64,000 nt of DNA from Chitinophagaceae bacterium (GTDB lineage Bacteria > Bacteroidota > Bacteroidia > Chitinophagales > Chitinophagaceae): contig JAHBTL010000014.1 of assembly GCA_019638615.1 (NCBI GenBank), forward strand, positions 1-64,000. The letters run 5' to 3'. Shown one piece after another: positions 36,081-44,350 of the stretch (the stretch's first letter is position 1; the number at the start of each line of letters is the position of its first letter). Made by a program: the position numbers and the translations under genes. The notes beneath the pieces are model-generated. The model ran no database searches. It saw nothing but the letters and a program-made list of their open reading frames with translations, and had not been told where the DNA came from.

Positions 36081-36185
36081 ATGAAACTTTTTAATTCATT
36101 ACATGTAGGCGAAAGTGCAAAAATCGCTATGATCGTTATTCTTGTTTACGCTACGATTGCGGTTGTCACTTACCTCTCCTGGTAG
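36081..36185 (+). CDS. 34-residue single-membrane-span peptide
   Basis: The frame encodes a short N-terminal tail (MKLFNSLHVGESAK), then one hydrophobic helix (IAMIVILVYATIAVVTYLSW) that ends the protein. A strong intrinsic terminator lies 23 bp after the stop and a promoter-like TAGCTTTG about 150 bp before the start, so it seems to be its own transcription unit. I do not recognise a family. Small single-span proteins often modulate membrane enzymes; no partner is adjacent. A structured RNA with a chance frame is the alternative. Confidence 0.55.
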   Translation: MKLFNSLHVGESAKIAMIVILVYATIAVVTYLSW

Positions 36186-36208
36186 AAATTATTTCCTTGT
36201 TAAGGTAG

Positions 36209-36245
36209 AACACTTTTCCGGTTGATCCGGGGAAGTGTTTTTTTT
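36209..36245 (+). terminator. Strong intrinsic terminator
   Basis: A 13-bp stem (AACACTTTTCCGG with CCGGGGAAGTGTT, two G-U pairs), loop TTGAT, followed by seven or more T. It separates the small-peptide unit from valS. Confidence 0.88.
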
Positions 36246-36314
36246 GCGTAAACACGCTCAAATTTCAAATCTCAAATCTCAAATCCCTGCTTACCTTTGC
36301 TGACTTTATACACT

Positions 36315-38993
36315 ATGGAGCTTAGTAAAAATTATATACCTGCCGCTGTTGAAGACAAATGGAACGCACATTGGAAAGAAAAAAAATATTTTAAAAGTGT
36401 CCCGGATAACAGGGAACCTTTTACAGTTGTAATTCCCCCTCCTAATGTAACGGGTGTATTGCACATGGGGCATACGCTCAACGAAACCGTGCAGGATATA
36501 CTGGTACGGCGCGCCCGCATGAACGGGTACAATGCTTGCTGGGTTCCGGGCAGCGACCACGCTTCTATTGCTACCGAAGCAAAAGTAGTAGCCATGCTGA
36601 AGGAAAAGGGCATTGACAAGAACACGCTTACCCGTCCTGAGTTTTTGAAGTATGCTTACGAATGGAAAGAAAAATATGGCGGCATCATCTATCACCAGAT
36701 CGAAAAGCTGGGGTGCAGCGTTGACTGGGACAGGGTGACCTTCACTATGGATCCGGCTTATTACGAAGCAGTGATGAAAGTATTTACAGACCTGTATGAA
36801 AAAGGACTGATCTACCGCGGAGCAAGAATGATCAACTGGGATCCTTCGGCGCAAACCGCGCTGAGCGATGAAGAGGTTGAATACAAAGACCTGCAGGGAA
36901 AGCTCTATTACATTCGTTACAATATTACCGATGCCGCAGGTAAAGAACCTGTCAGTCCTGTAACAGGTGAAAAGGGCATCATCATTGCCACCCAACGTCC
37001 CGAAACGATCATGGGCGATACCGCCATTTGCGTGAACCCTAACGATGAACGGTATGCGCATCTGAAAGGCGCTTATGCATATATTCCGCTCATCAACCGT
37101 AAAATACCCATCATTTTCGACGACTATGTGGATACTTCTTTTGGTACGGGAGCTTTAAAAGTTACTCCGGCGCACGATATCAACGACCACAATCTCGGGC
37201 TAAAGCACAACCTGGAAGTGGTAGATACGCTGAACGCCGATGGCACACTGAGTGAAGCCGCGCAGATATATGTTGGAGTGGATCGCTTTGCAGCACGGAA
37301 AAAAATAATAGCCGAGCTTACGGAAAAAAACTTTATTGTAAAAGAAGAAACCTACAATACAAGACTGGGCTACAGCCAGCGCACCGGTGTTGTAGTAGAG
37401 CCACGCATTTCAACCCAGTGGTTCCTTAAAATGAAGGACCTGGCCGGGCCGGCGCTACAAGCAGTGATTGATGGAGAAATTAAGATCCATCCCGGCGATA
37501 AATTCCTGGCAACATATAAATACTGGCTCGAAAATGTAAAAGACTGGTGCATCAGTCGCCAGTTATGGTGGGGACAGCAGATCCCTGCCTGGTACGACGA
37601 AAAAGGCAACTGCATTGTAGCGCTCAATAAAGAAGAAGCTTTGAAAAAATGGGCTGCCTTACCAGGTAACGAAACCGCTCCTCCTGGAGCCGCTTCATTG
37701 AAGCAGGACGAAGATGTGCTGGATACCTGGTTCTCTTCGTGGTTGTGGCCGATGGAAGTATTCAAAGGCATTTCCAATCCAGGGAACGCTGATGTACAAT
37801 ATTATTACCCCACGTCTGTTCTGGTAACCGGCCAGGATATTATTTTCTTCTGGGTAGCGCGCATGATCATGGCGGGACTGGAATACAACCAGGAAAAACC
37901 GATGGAGAAAGCCGTGCCGTTTAAAGATGTATATTTCACCGGCATGGTGCGCGACAAGCTGGGACGCAAAATGAGCAAGCAGTTGGGCAACTCCCCCGAC
38001 TTGCTGCAGCTCATCGATGAATATGGTGCTGATGCGGTTCGTTTCGGCATCATGATCTCTTCGCCGGCCGGTAACGATCTGTTGTTTGACAATGCCTCGC
38101 TGGAGCAGGGTAAATTCTTCAACAATAAAATATGGAATGCCCTGAAGCTGGTGAAAATGTGGGAGCAGAAAAACGACGCCACGCTTTCTGAAAAAGACGA
38201 CTTTGCTACCCAATGGTTTGAAAACAGGCTGGATCAGGTAAGCGCCGAGGTGGAAAAACTTTTTACCGAATTCAGGCTGAGTGAAGCATTGAAAACAATC
38301 TACTCGCTGATATGGGATGACTTTTGCAACTGGTACCTGGAATGGGTAAAGCCCGATTTTGATCAGCCCATATCAGAAACGGTGTACAATAAAACCGTTT
38401 CTTTCTTTACTGAATTGTTGCAGTTACTGCATCCGTTCATGCCGTTCATTACGGAAGAGGTATACCACTTGCTGGCTGCCCGGCAAAAGGATCTATGTGT
38501 TAAACAGTTTTCTGCAAGGAGCAAGGCAGATAATACAGTTATAGCCGAAGGAACCGTGTTGAAAAATGTTATTACTGCGCTGCGCGATGCGAGAGCAAAG
38601 AACAGGCTGAAGCCCAAAGACGAAATCGTTCTTCACCTCCAGACCAATGCACAGGATATATATCAAAAAATTATTCCTGTGCTGCAAAAACAGGTAAACG
38701 CATCCGGTATTCAGTTCGTTACAGAGCCGGTTGCAGGCTGTATAAATATAGTTGCCGGTAAAGACAGGTTCTATATTGAATCGAATATACCTGCTGACAC
38801 CGTTTCCCAAAAAGAAGATTTGCTGAAAGATCTTGAATACCAGAAAGGATTTCTTGCATCGGTAGAGAAAAAATTAGGCAACGAACGCTTTGTTCAAAAT
38901 GCGAAGACTGAAGTAGTGGAGCTGGAAAGAAAGAAGAAAGCCGACGCAGAAGCCAAAATCAAAGCAATCGAAGAAAGCCTGGCGGGATTATAA
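36315..38993 (+). CDS. valS: valyl-tRNA synthetase
   Basis: Class I aminoacyl-tRNA synthetase that charges tRNA-Val. From the ATG at 36315 (MELSKNYIPAAVEDKWNAHW) the product has 892 residues; a TTG 18 bases upstream is rejected. The HIGH motif is in PPPNVTGVLHMGHTL (about residues 41-55) and the KMSKS motif reads GRKMSKQLGNSPD near residue 552. The editing domain spans about 190-350, and the anticodon-binding and C-terminal coiled-coil arm (QKGFLASVEKKLGNERFVQN) complete the protein. Housekeeping, single gene. Confidence 0.98.
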   Translation: MELSKNYIPAAVEDKWNAHWKEKKYFKSVPDNREPFTVVIPPPNVTGVLHMGHTLNETVQDILVRRARMNGYNACWVPGSDHASIATEAKVVAMLKEKGIDKNTLTRPEFLKYAYEWKEKYGGIIYHQIEKLGCSVDWDRVTFTMDPAYYEAVMKVFTDLYEKGLIYRGARMINWDPSAQTALSDEEVEYKDLQGKLYYIRYNITDAAGKEPVSPVTGEKGIIIATQRPETIMGDTAICVNPNDERYAHLKGAYAYIPLINRKIPIIFDDYVDTSFGTGALKVTPAHDINDHNLGLKHNLEVVDTLNADGTLSEAAQIYVGVDRFAARKKIIAELTEKNFIVKEETYNTRLGYSQRTGVVVEPRISTQWFLKMKDLAGPALQAVIDGEIKIHPGDKFLATYKYWLENVKDWCISRQLWWGQQIPAWYDEKGNCIVALNKEEALKKWAALPGNETAPPGAASLKQDEDVLDTWFSSWLWPMEVFKGISNPGNADVQYYYPTSVLVTGQDIIFFWVARMIMAGLEYNQEKPMEKAVPFKDVYFTGMVRDKLGRKMSKQLGNSPDLLQLIDEYGADAVRFGIMISSPAGNDLLFDNASLEQGKFFNNKIWNALKLVKMWEQKNDATLSEKDDFATQWFENRLDQVSAEVEKLFTEFRLSEALKTIYSLIWDDFCNWYLEWVKPDFDQPISETVYNKTVSFFTELLQLLHPFMPFITEEVYHLLAARQKDLCVKQFSARSKADNTVIAEGTVLKNVITALRDARAKNRLKPKDEIVLHLQTNAQDIYQKIIPVLQKQVNASGIQFVTEPVAGCINIVAGKDRFYIESNIPADTVSQKEDLLKDLEYQKGFLASVEKKLGNERFVQNAKTEVVELERKKKADAEAKIKAIEESLAGL

Positions 38994-39024
38994 CGGGCGC
39001 ATTTACTCAATTCAAACGTTCCAT

Positions 39025-39200
39025 GCAGGCAGTATCGCAGTGGAAAAAAGGACAGTCTTTGCGAGTCCGCCGAATCGAGCTTAAATTATTCAATCACTTT
39101 CACGGCGGCGAAGCAATCCCCACATGTTTGACACTTGCCAACCGTTGGGACTGCTTCTCCCGCGTCAACATACGTTTAATTCAATACAACCCTATGGCGG
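39025..39200 (-). repeat. A unit, copy interrupted by B
   Basis: About 175 bp, about 93% identical by eye to 39603-39786. It ends at CCCTATGGCGG where the B module begins. Confidence 0.8.
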
Positions 39201-39545
39201 TGCCAATGACATATCATCCAGTTTGCTATTTATCAACTGGTTATGAACTTCAATTTGTTGTTCCACAAACCCGGTTTTCCTTTCAACTACAATCCCTCCG
39301 CTTTTTTCTGTTACTTTTTTGCGGAAAAAAGTAACCAAAAAGCCGCCGGGAAATGATTACCGCAATTTCCCGGAACGCTCTGATGAAGCTTTAGTACTAC
39401 TGTGAATTCAGCAACAGAGCCCTGATACGTTTGCTGATAACTTAGCCGACTTAGGATACTTACAAATCAGAAAGCTGTGACAAACAAATGCAACTTGTCA
39501 CGGCGCAATGATGGAGGCGCCGCCTAATTAGTAACTCGCAGTGAC
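39201..39545 (-). repeat. B module copy 2 (inverted)
   Basis: The reverse complement matches copy 3 (58742-59086) at every position I could compare and copy 1 with two differences. Confidence 0.9.
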
Positions 39546-39602
39546 GAAAAAATGGCTGGAACTGCTTCTCCCGTCATAAAACCCAACTTAATTTAATGCG
39601 GG

Positions 39603-39786
39603 CTGCATCGCAGTGAAAAAAAAGACAGTCTTTGCGAGTCCGCCGAATAGAGCTTAAATTATTCAATCACTTTCACGGCGGCGAAGCAATCCCCACACGT
39701 TTGACACTTACCAACCGTTGGGACTGTTTCTCCCGCGTCAACATACGTTTAATTCAATGCAACCCTATGGCGGTATTGCAGTGACG
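39603..39786 (-). repeat. A unit, uninterrupted copy
   Basis: Same sequence as the A unit at 39025-39200 but continuing directly from CCCTATGGCGGT into ATTGCAGTGACG, with no B module, so it represents the empty site. Confidence 0.8.
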
Positions 39787-39878
39787 TAGGTTTATCAGTA
39801 ATTAAAGGAAAGAAGGGAAATCAGTTATCTTGCTTATTCAATCAGCAATCACAATATCCTAAATCAGAAATCGCCATG

Positions 39879-40922
39879 TTATCTCACCGAAAATTTATAC
39901 ACCGTTTCATGGTGAAATTTTTCTCCGGGTCTGAGTATGGTGGAAGGGAAAGCAGGCTGATTAGGCGAATCAGGGTAATGCTGCGTTTCAAGACAAAGCC
40001 CCGCGTACCGGTCATAGATCCTTTCCCGGAAAGTATGCTGCAGGCTGCCATTTAAAAAATTACCGGTATACAACTGTACTCCCGGCTGGGTTGTATATAC
40101 TTCCATCATCCTGCCGGTTCCCGCATGGTACAGATAACCGATCTCCTGCAGCTTACCATGAGGATTGTTCAATACGAAATTGTGATCGTAACCGGGCGCT
40201 ACTTTCTTTATGTCTTTTCCAACCTTTTTTAAAGCAGTAAAATCGAGTGCTGTTCCTTTTACCGGCGCAATTTCCCCCGTAGGGATCAGCTTTTCATCTG
40301 CCACGGTATAGTGCGTGGCCTTCAGCATCAGCTCATGCTCAAGAACGGTAGCATCCTTACCGCCTGACAAATTAAAATAAGCATGGTTGGTAAGGTTAAC
40401 CGGTGTAGGCGCATCCGTAACCGCATCGTATTTTATTTCCAGGGCATTGTCGTTCGTAAGCGTATATACTACCTCTACAGTAAGATTACCGGGAAACCCT
40501 TCCTCCCCATCTTTACTGATATAAGTCAATTGCAGGCTGTTTTGTCCGGGTAAGGGCTTTGCATCCCATACCACCTTGTCAAAGCCTTTAATACCACCAT
40601 GCAATGTATTCCCGTTGTTATTGGGAGCCAGCCTGTATTGCCTGCCATCCAGCGTAAAGGAGCCATGAGCGATCCGGTTGGCAAACCTGCCTACCAGGCA
40701 GCCAAAGCAGGGATTGCCTCCCTGCAAATATCCCGGCAACGAATCAAATGCCAGCACCACATTGTCAGACACGCCCCCGCGATCAGGCATCCATATACCG
40801 GTAATGATACCGCCATAATTAATGATTTTTACAACTGTTCCGCCCGGACTGGAAAGCGTATACTGGTATACATCCTTCCCATCCACCATTCCCCATTTTT
40901 CGGCAGGTATATTTTCCGGCAT
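39879..40922 (-). CDS. galM: aldose 1-epimerase (mutarotase)
   Basis: A 347-residue enzyme interconverting alpha and beta anomers of sugars such as galactose or arabinose. Family marks are GCLVGRFANRIAHGSFTLDG, NNGNTLHGGIKGFDKVVW (with a catalytic-site His), NLTNHAYFNLSG, GYDHNFVLN and LCLETQHYPDSPNQPAFPS with the catalytic Glu. No signal peptide, so cytoplasmic. It is divergent from araR across 134 bp and belongs functionally to the arabinose module that follows, supplying the anomer used by the isomerase. Confidence 0.95.
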   Translation of the reverse strand: MPENIPAEKWGMVDGKDVYQYTLSSPGGTVVKIINYGGIITGIWMPDRGGVSDNVVLAFDSLPGYLQGGNPCFGCLVGRFANRIAHGSFTLDGRQYRLAPNNNGNTLHGGIKGFDKVVWDAKPLPGQNSLQLTYISKDGEEGFPGNLTVEVVYTLTNDNALEIKYDAVTDAPTPVNLTNHAYFNLSGGKDATVLEHELMLKATHYTVADEKLIPTGEIAPVKGTALDFTALKKVGKDIKKVAPGYDHNFVLNNPHGKLQEIGYLYHAGTGRMMEVYTTQPGVQLYTGNFLNGSLQHTFRERIYDRYAGLCLETQHYPDSPNQPAFPSTILRPGEKFHHETVYKFSVR

Positions 40923-41056
40923 ATTTTAATTATTTACAGATATTGAAACCGACCATTGATTGCCGGTGCAAGATAATTGATAAGGATGCAAAGCTTTTTT
41001 TTTAAAATCACAAAAACACCCTATTTTAATCCCCTCCAAACAGAACAGCACAACAG

Positions 41057-41764
41057 ATGAAATTAAGTCACTACAGCCCAAAAAATAAAATGCTTGTTGC
41101 AGTAGATTGTATCATTTTCGGTTTCGATGGAAATCAACTGAATGTATTGCTTATTCAACGCGGCTTTGAACCTGAAAAAGGGAAATGGAGCCTGATGGGC
41201 GGCTTTGTGCAGAAAGAAGAGACAATAGAAGAAGCTGCTGCCAGGGTACTGAAAGAGCTTACCGGACTGAGTAATGTATATATGGAACAATTGCACGCTT
41301 TCAGCGCGATCCAACGCGACCCTACCGAAAGAACTATTTCCATGGTTTTTTCGAGCCTGATCGATATACAGGAATACCGGCAACAGATGAATGACGACTA
41401 TCACGCACAGTGGTTCCCGCTCAACCATATCCCCAAGCTGATCTTCGATCACAAAGAAATGATTGGACTTGCTTTGCAGAAATTGCGCTACAAGGCCGCT
41501 TTTCACCCGGTAGTTTTTGAGTTGCTTCCTGAAAAATTTACCCTTCCCCAGCTCCAGAACCTCTATGAGCTTATTTATGACCAGGTGCTCGACAAAAGGA
41601 ACTTCAGCAGGAAGATCCTGTCAACCGGGCTGTTGATCAAGCAAAAAGACAAAGAAAAGGAAAGTTCCAAAAGAGGTGCATTCTATTATAAACTGGATAA
41701 AAGGAAATACGAAGCTCAATTCAATTCGTTTCTCAATTTTATCTCCAACCCGATCATCAACTAA
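41057..41764 (+). CDS. araR: Nudix-domain transcriptional regulator of arabinose use (AraR, NrtR-like)
   Basis: A 235-residue protein with an N-terminal Nudix fold (about 1-140) and a C-terminal winged helix (about 150-230). The Nudix box reads GGFVQKEETIEEAAARVLKELTGL: relative to GX5EX7REUXEEXGU, the Glu after Arg is Val and one of the EE pair is Leu, so catalysis is unlikely and ligand sensing is expected. In Bacteroides thetaiotaomicron an orthologous Nudix repressor (AraR) controls arabinose genes and responds to L-arabinose (established). Here it sits directly before araB-araD-araA and the symporter, 64 bp upstream. Confidence 0.9.
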   Translation: MKLSHYSPKNKMLVAVDCIIFGFDGNQLNVLLIQRGFEPEKGKWSLMGGFVQKEETIEEAAARVLKELTGLSNVYMEQLHAFSAIQRDPTERTISMVFSSLIDIQEYRQQMNDDYHAQWFPLNHIPKLIFDHKEMIGLALQKLRYKAAFHPVVFELLPEKFTLPQLQNLYELIYDQVLDKRNFSRKILSTGLLIKQKDKEKESSKRGAFYYKLDKRKYEAQFNSFLNFISNPIIN

Positions 41765-41781
41765 TTGATAAAAATGGTTTT

Positions 41782-41813
41782 TTTGCAGATTTGAAATAAT
41801 AAGTGTTAATTTG
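41782..41813 (+). promoter_or_regulatory. Promoter of the arabinose operon
   Basis: TTTG at 41782-41785, a 20-bp spacer, and TTAATTTG at 41806-41813 (one mismatch to TAnnTTTG), just before araB. Confidence 0.5.
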
Positions 41814-41818
41814 ACACT
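41802..41818. promoter_or_regulatory. Candidate AraR operator
   Basis: Inverted repeat AGTGT-TAATTTG-ACACT that covers the -7 box of the araB promoter and lies 10 bp before the ATG, a position suited to repression. Confidence 0.55.
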
Positions 41819-41828
41819 GATTTTTAAA

Positions 41829-43481
41829 ATGATGTCAACAGATTGCTTTGTTATAGGAGTGGATTACGGTACAGATTCCGTACGATCCGTCATTGTAAAC
41901 ACTGCCAACGGCGATGAAATCAGTTATTCTGTTTTTTATTATCCGCGCTGGAAAGATGGACTTTTCTGCGATCCCGCAGGCAACCGGTTTCGCCAGCACC
42001 CGCTCGATTATGTAGAAGGATTGGAGCATAGCATACGGTCTTGCGTTAAGCAGGCAGGAGTAGCGGTAACTAAAAACATCAAAGCCATTTCAGTGGATAC
42101 CACCGGTTCAACGCCGGTAGCGGTTGATAAAAGCGGTACGCCACTGGCAATGCATGCCGCATTCCGCAACAATCCCAACGCCATGTTTGTGTTGTGGAAA
42201 GATCATACCTCCACCAAAGAAGCCGCGGAAATAAACGCGCATGCAGAAAAATTTGATACCAATTACCTGCAGTTCGTAGGCGGTATATATTCTTCAGAGT
42301 GGTTTTGGGCAAAGCTGTTACATATTCTTCGTGCGGATAAGGAAGTGAGAGAAGCATGTTATTCCTGGGTAGAACATTGCGACTGGATCCCGTTCCTGCT
42401 TACCGGCGGAACGGATGTTCATCAAATGAAAAGAGGTGTTTGCGCTGCCGGGCACAAAGCGTTATGGGCAAAAGAATTCAATGGTTTGCCGCCGGATGAT
42501 TTTTTTACATCGCTCGATCCGTTGCTGGATGGATTTACATCAAGGCTTTTCGCCGATACCTATACCGCTGATCAGTCTGCCGGGACAATCTCTACAGCAT
42601 GGGCGCAACGTCTCGGTCTGCCGGAAGATGTTGTGATTGGTGTTGGCGCTTTTGACGCGCACATGGGCGCCGTGGGCGGGCAGATAGAACCCTACCACCT
42701 GAGCAGGGTGATGGGCACTTCTACCTGCGATATGCTCGTAGCGCCGGTGGATGAAGTAAAAGACATCCTGGTGAGCGGCATTTGCGGGCAGGTACCCGGG
42801 TCCGTTATTCCGGGTATGATGGGCCTGGAAGCAGGGCAAAGCGCATTTGGAGATGTATTTGCCTGGTTTAAAAATGTGCTGGGTTGGCCGATACAAAAGT
42901 TCATCACAGATGAAACGCAGCGGAATGCCGCTACCGGTAAAATGATCGCGGCATTAAGTGAAGAAGCAGCCAGACTGCCGCTGACAGAAAAAGATGAGCT
43001 GGCCCTTGACTGGTTGAACGGAAGAAGAACGCCTGATGCCAATCAATTGCTAAAAGGCGCCATCACACAATTGAACCTTGGCACAGATGCACCAAGGATA
43101 TTTAAAGCATTGAACGAGGCGATCTGCTTTGGTGCAAGAGCTATTATTGAAAGATTTAATGAACAAGGCATACCGGTAAAAGGGCTGATCGGCCTGGGAG
43201 GGGTTGCACGCAAAGCATCCTTTACCATGCAAACCCTGGCAGATATTGCCAACATGCCGATCCGCATTCATCAATCAGAGCAAACCTGCGCCATTGGCGC
43301 GGCTATGTTCGCGGCTACCGCTGCGGGAATATACAATAAGGTTGAAGACGCCATGCAGGCAATGGGAAAGGGATTTGATAAAGTGTATACGCCTGATGAT
43401 TCAAAAGTAGAAATATATAATAAAAGATATGAGGGGTATAAAAGGTTGGGAAGGTATGTGGAATCAGCGGTCAGCTTTTAG
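41829..43481 (+). CDS. araB: ribulokinase
   Basis: FGGY-family carbohydrate kinase of 550 residues that phosphorylates L-ribulose. ATG at 41829 (or 41832) is chosen over a TTG at 41811, which lies inside the presumed operator. N-terminal phosphate motif GVDYGTDSVRSVIVN, the ribulokinase block WVEHCDWIPFLLTG, and the C-terminal nucleotide-binding block GLIGLGGVARKASFTMQTLA are present. First structural gene of the arabinose operon. The stop is followed by 138 bp of low-complexity, partly palindromic sequence before araD. Confidence 0.95.
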   Translation: MMSTDCFVIGVDYGTDSVRSVIVNTANGDEISYSVFYYPRWKDGLFCDPAGNRFRQHPLDYVEGLEHSIRSCVKQAGVAVTKNIKAISVDTTGSTPVAVDKSGTPLAMHAAFRNNPNAMFVLWKDHTSTKEAAEINAHAEKFDTNYLQFVGGIYSSEWFWAKLLHILRADKEVREACYSWVEHCDWIPFLLTGGTDVHQMKRGVCAAGHKALWAKEFNGLPPDDFFTSLDPLLDGFTSRLFADTYTADQSAGTISTAWAQRLGLPEDVVIGVGAFDAHMGAVGGQIEPYHLSRVMGTSTCDMLVAPVDEVKDILVSGICGQVPGSVIPGMMGLEAGQSAFGDVFAWFKNVLGWPIQKFITDETQRNAATGKMIAALSEEAARLPLTEKDELALDWLNGRRTPDANQLLKGAITQLNLGTDAPRIFKALNEAICFGARAIIERFNEQGIPVKGLIGLGGVARKASFTMQTLADIANMPIRIHQSEQTCAIGAAMFAATAAGIYNKVEDAMQAMGKGFDKVYTPDDSKVEIYNKRYEGYKRLGRYVESAVSF

Positions 43482-43619
43482 CTATCAGGTATCAGCGGCA
43501 AGTGATTAGTTTGCGGTTGAACAATAAACCATAAACTAAAAATCATAGACCGGGCAACCTGCAACTGAAAGCTGAAAGCCGATAGCTAACAGCTCAATAC
43601 CCTCACTAAAACCACCATC
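43482..43619. repeat. AGCT/TCAGC-type degenerate repeats between araB and araD
   Basis: 138 bp rich in short variants of AGCTNNNAGC and TCAGC. It includes an imperfect hairpin GTTTGCGGTT / AACCATAAAC at 43509-43536. The rest of the operon is tightly packed, so this is an insertion-like interval. Confidence 0.55.
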
Positions 43620-44315
43620 ATGAAATACGATCGCATACGCGAAGCTGCTTACAAAGCCAATATGCAGCTGCCTGAATTAGGCCTGGTGCTTTTTACGTTT
43701 GGCAATGTAAGCGCCGTTGACAGGTCACTCGGCATATTCGCTATCAAGCCAAGCGGCGTGCCCTATCATGAACTGTCTCCTGCAAAAATGGTGATCGTTG
43801 ATTTTGACGGCAATCCGGTGGAAGGGGATCTTCGTCCTTCGTCTGATACGTTAACGCATGCCGTATTGTATAAGCACTGGGAGCATATAGGAGGCATTGT
43901 TCATACGCATTCAACCTATGCCACGGCATGGGCGCAGTCGCAAAGGGATATACCGATCTTCGGCACCACACATGCCGATCACAATACGGTGGATATTCCC
44001 TGTGCGCCGCCGATGGAAGACACCATGATCAAAGGCAATTATGAATACGAAACCGGTTTCCAGATCATGCATTGCTTTAAAGAAAAAGGATTGAATTATG
44101 AAGAAGTGGAAATGATCCTGGTGGGAAACCATGCGCCGTTCACCTGGGGAAAAACACCCGAGAAAGCCGTATACAACAGCGCGGTGCTGGAGAATATTGC
44201 GCAGATGGCTTACCTCACGGAACAGATCAACCCCACGGCCCCGAGACTGAAAGGTGCTTTGATCAAAAAACACTTTGAACGCAAACACGGCCCGGATAGT
44301 TATTACGGACAGTAA
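43620..44315 (+). CDS. araD: L-ribulose-5-phosphate 4-epimerase
   Basis: Class II aldolase-fold epimerase of 231 residues that makes D-xylulose 5-phosphate, the exit of the arabinose pathway. The zinc ligands are in IVHTHSTYATAWAQ (two His) and VGNHAPFTWG (third His). Substrate-phosphate loops are GNVSAVDRS and KPSGVPYHEL, and KTPEKAVYNSAVLE closes the active site. Full length. Followed by araA after 35 bp. Confidence 0.96.
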   Translation: MKYDRIREAAYKANMQLPELGLVLFTFGNVSAVDRSLGIFAIKPSGVPYHELSPAKMVIVDFDGNPVEGDLRPSSDTLTHAVLYKHWEHIGGIVHTHSTYATAWAQSQRDIPIFGTTHADHNTVDIPCAPPMEDTMIKGNYEYETGFQIMHCFKEKGLNYEEVEMILVGNHAPFTWGKTPEKAVYNSAVLENIAQMAYLTEQINPTAPRLKGALIKKHFERKHGPDSYYGQ

Positions 44316-44350
44316 GCCACACTTTATCATTCTAAAGCGCACATCACGAT

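Larger units (their letters stand above)
38994..39878. repeat. Repeat cluster: A unit, inverted B copy 2, second A unit
   Basis: 885 bp without a gene. Order: A unit (39025-39200), B module in reverse orientation (39201-39545), an A fragment (39546-39602), and a second nearly identical A unit (39603-39786). The open frame 39023-39334 spans the A/B junction and is repeat-derived. Confidence 0.88.
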
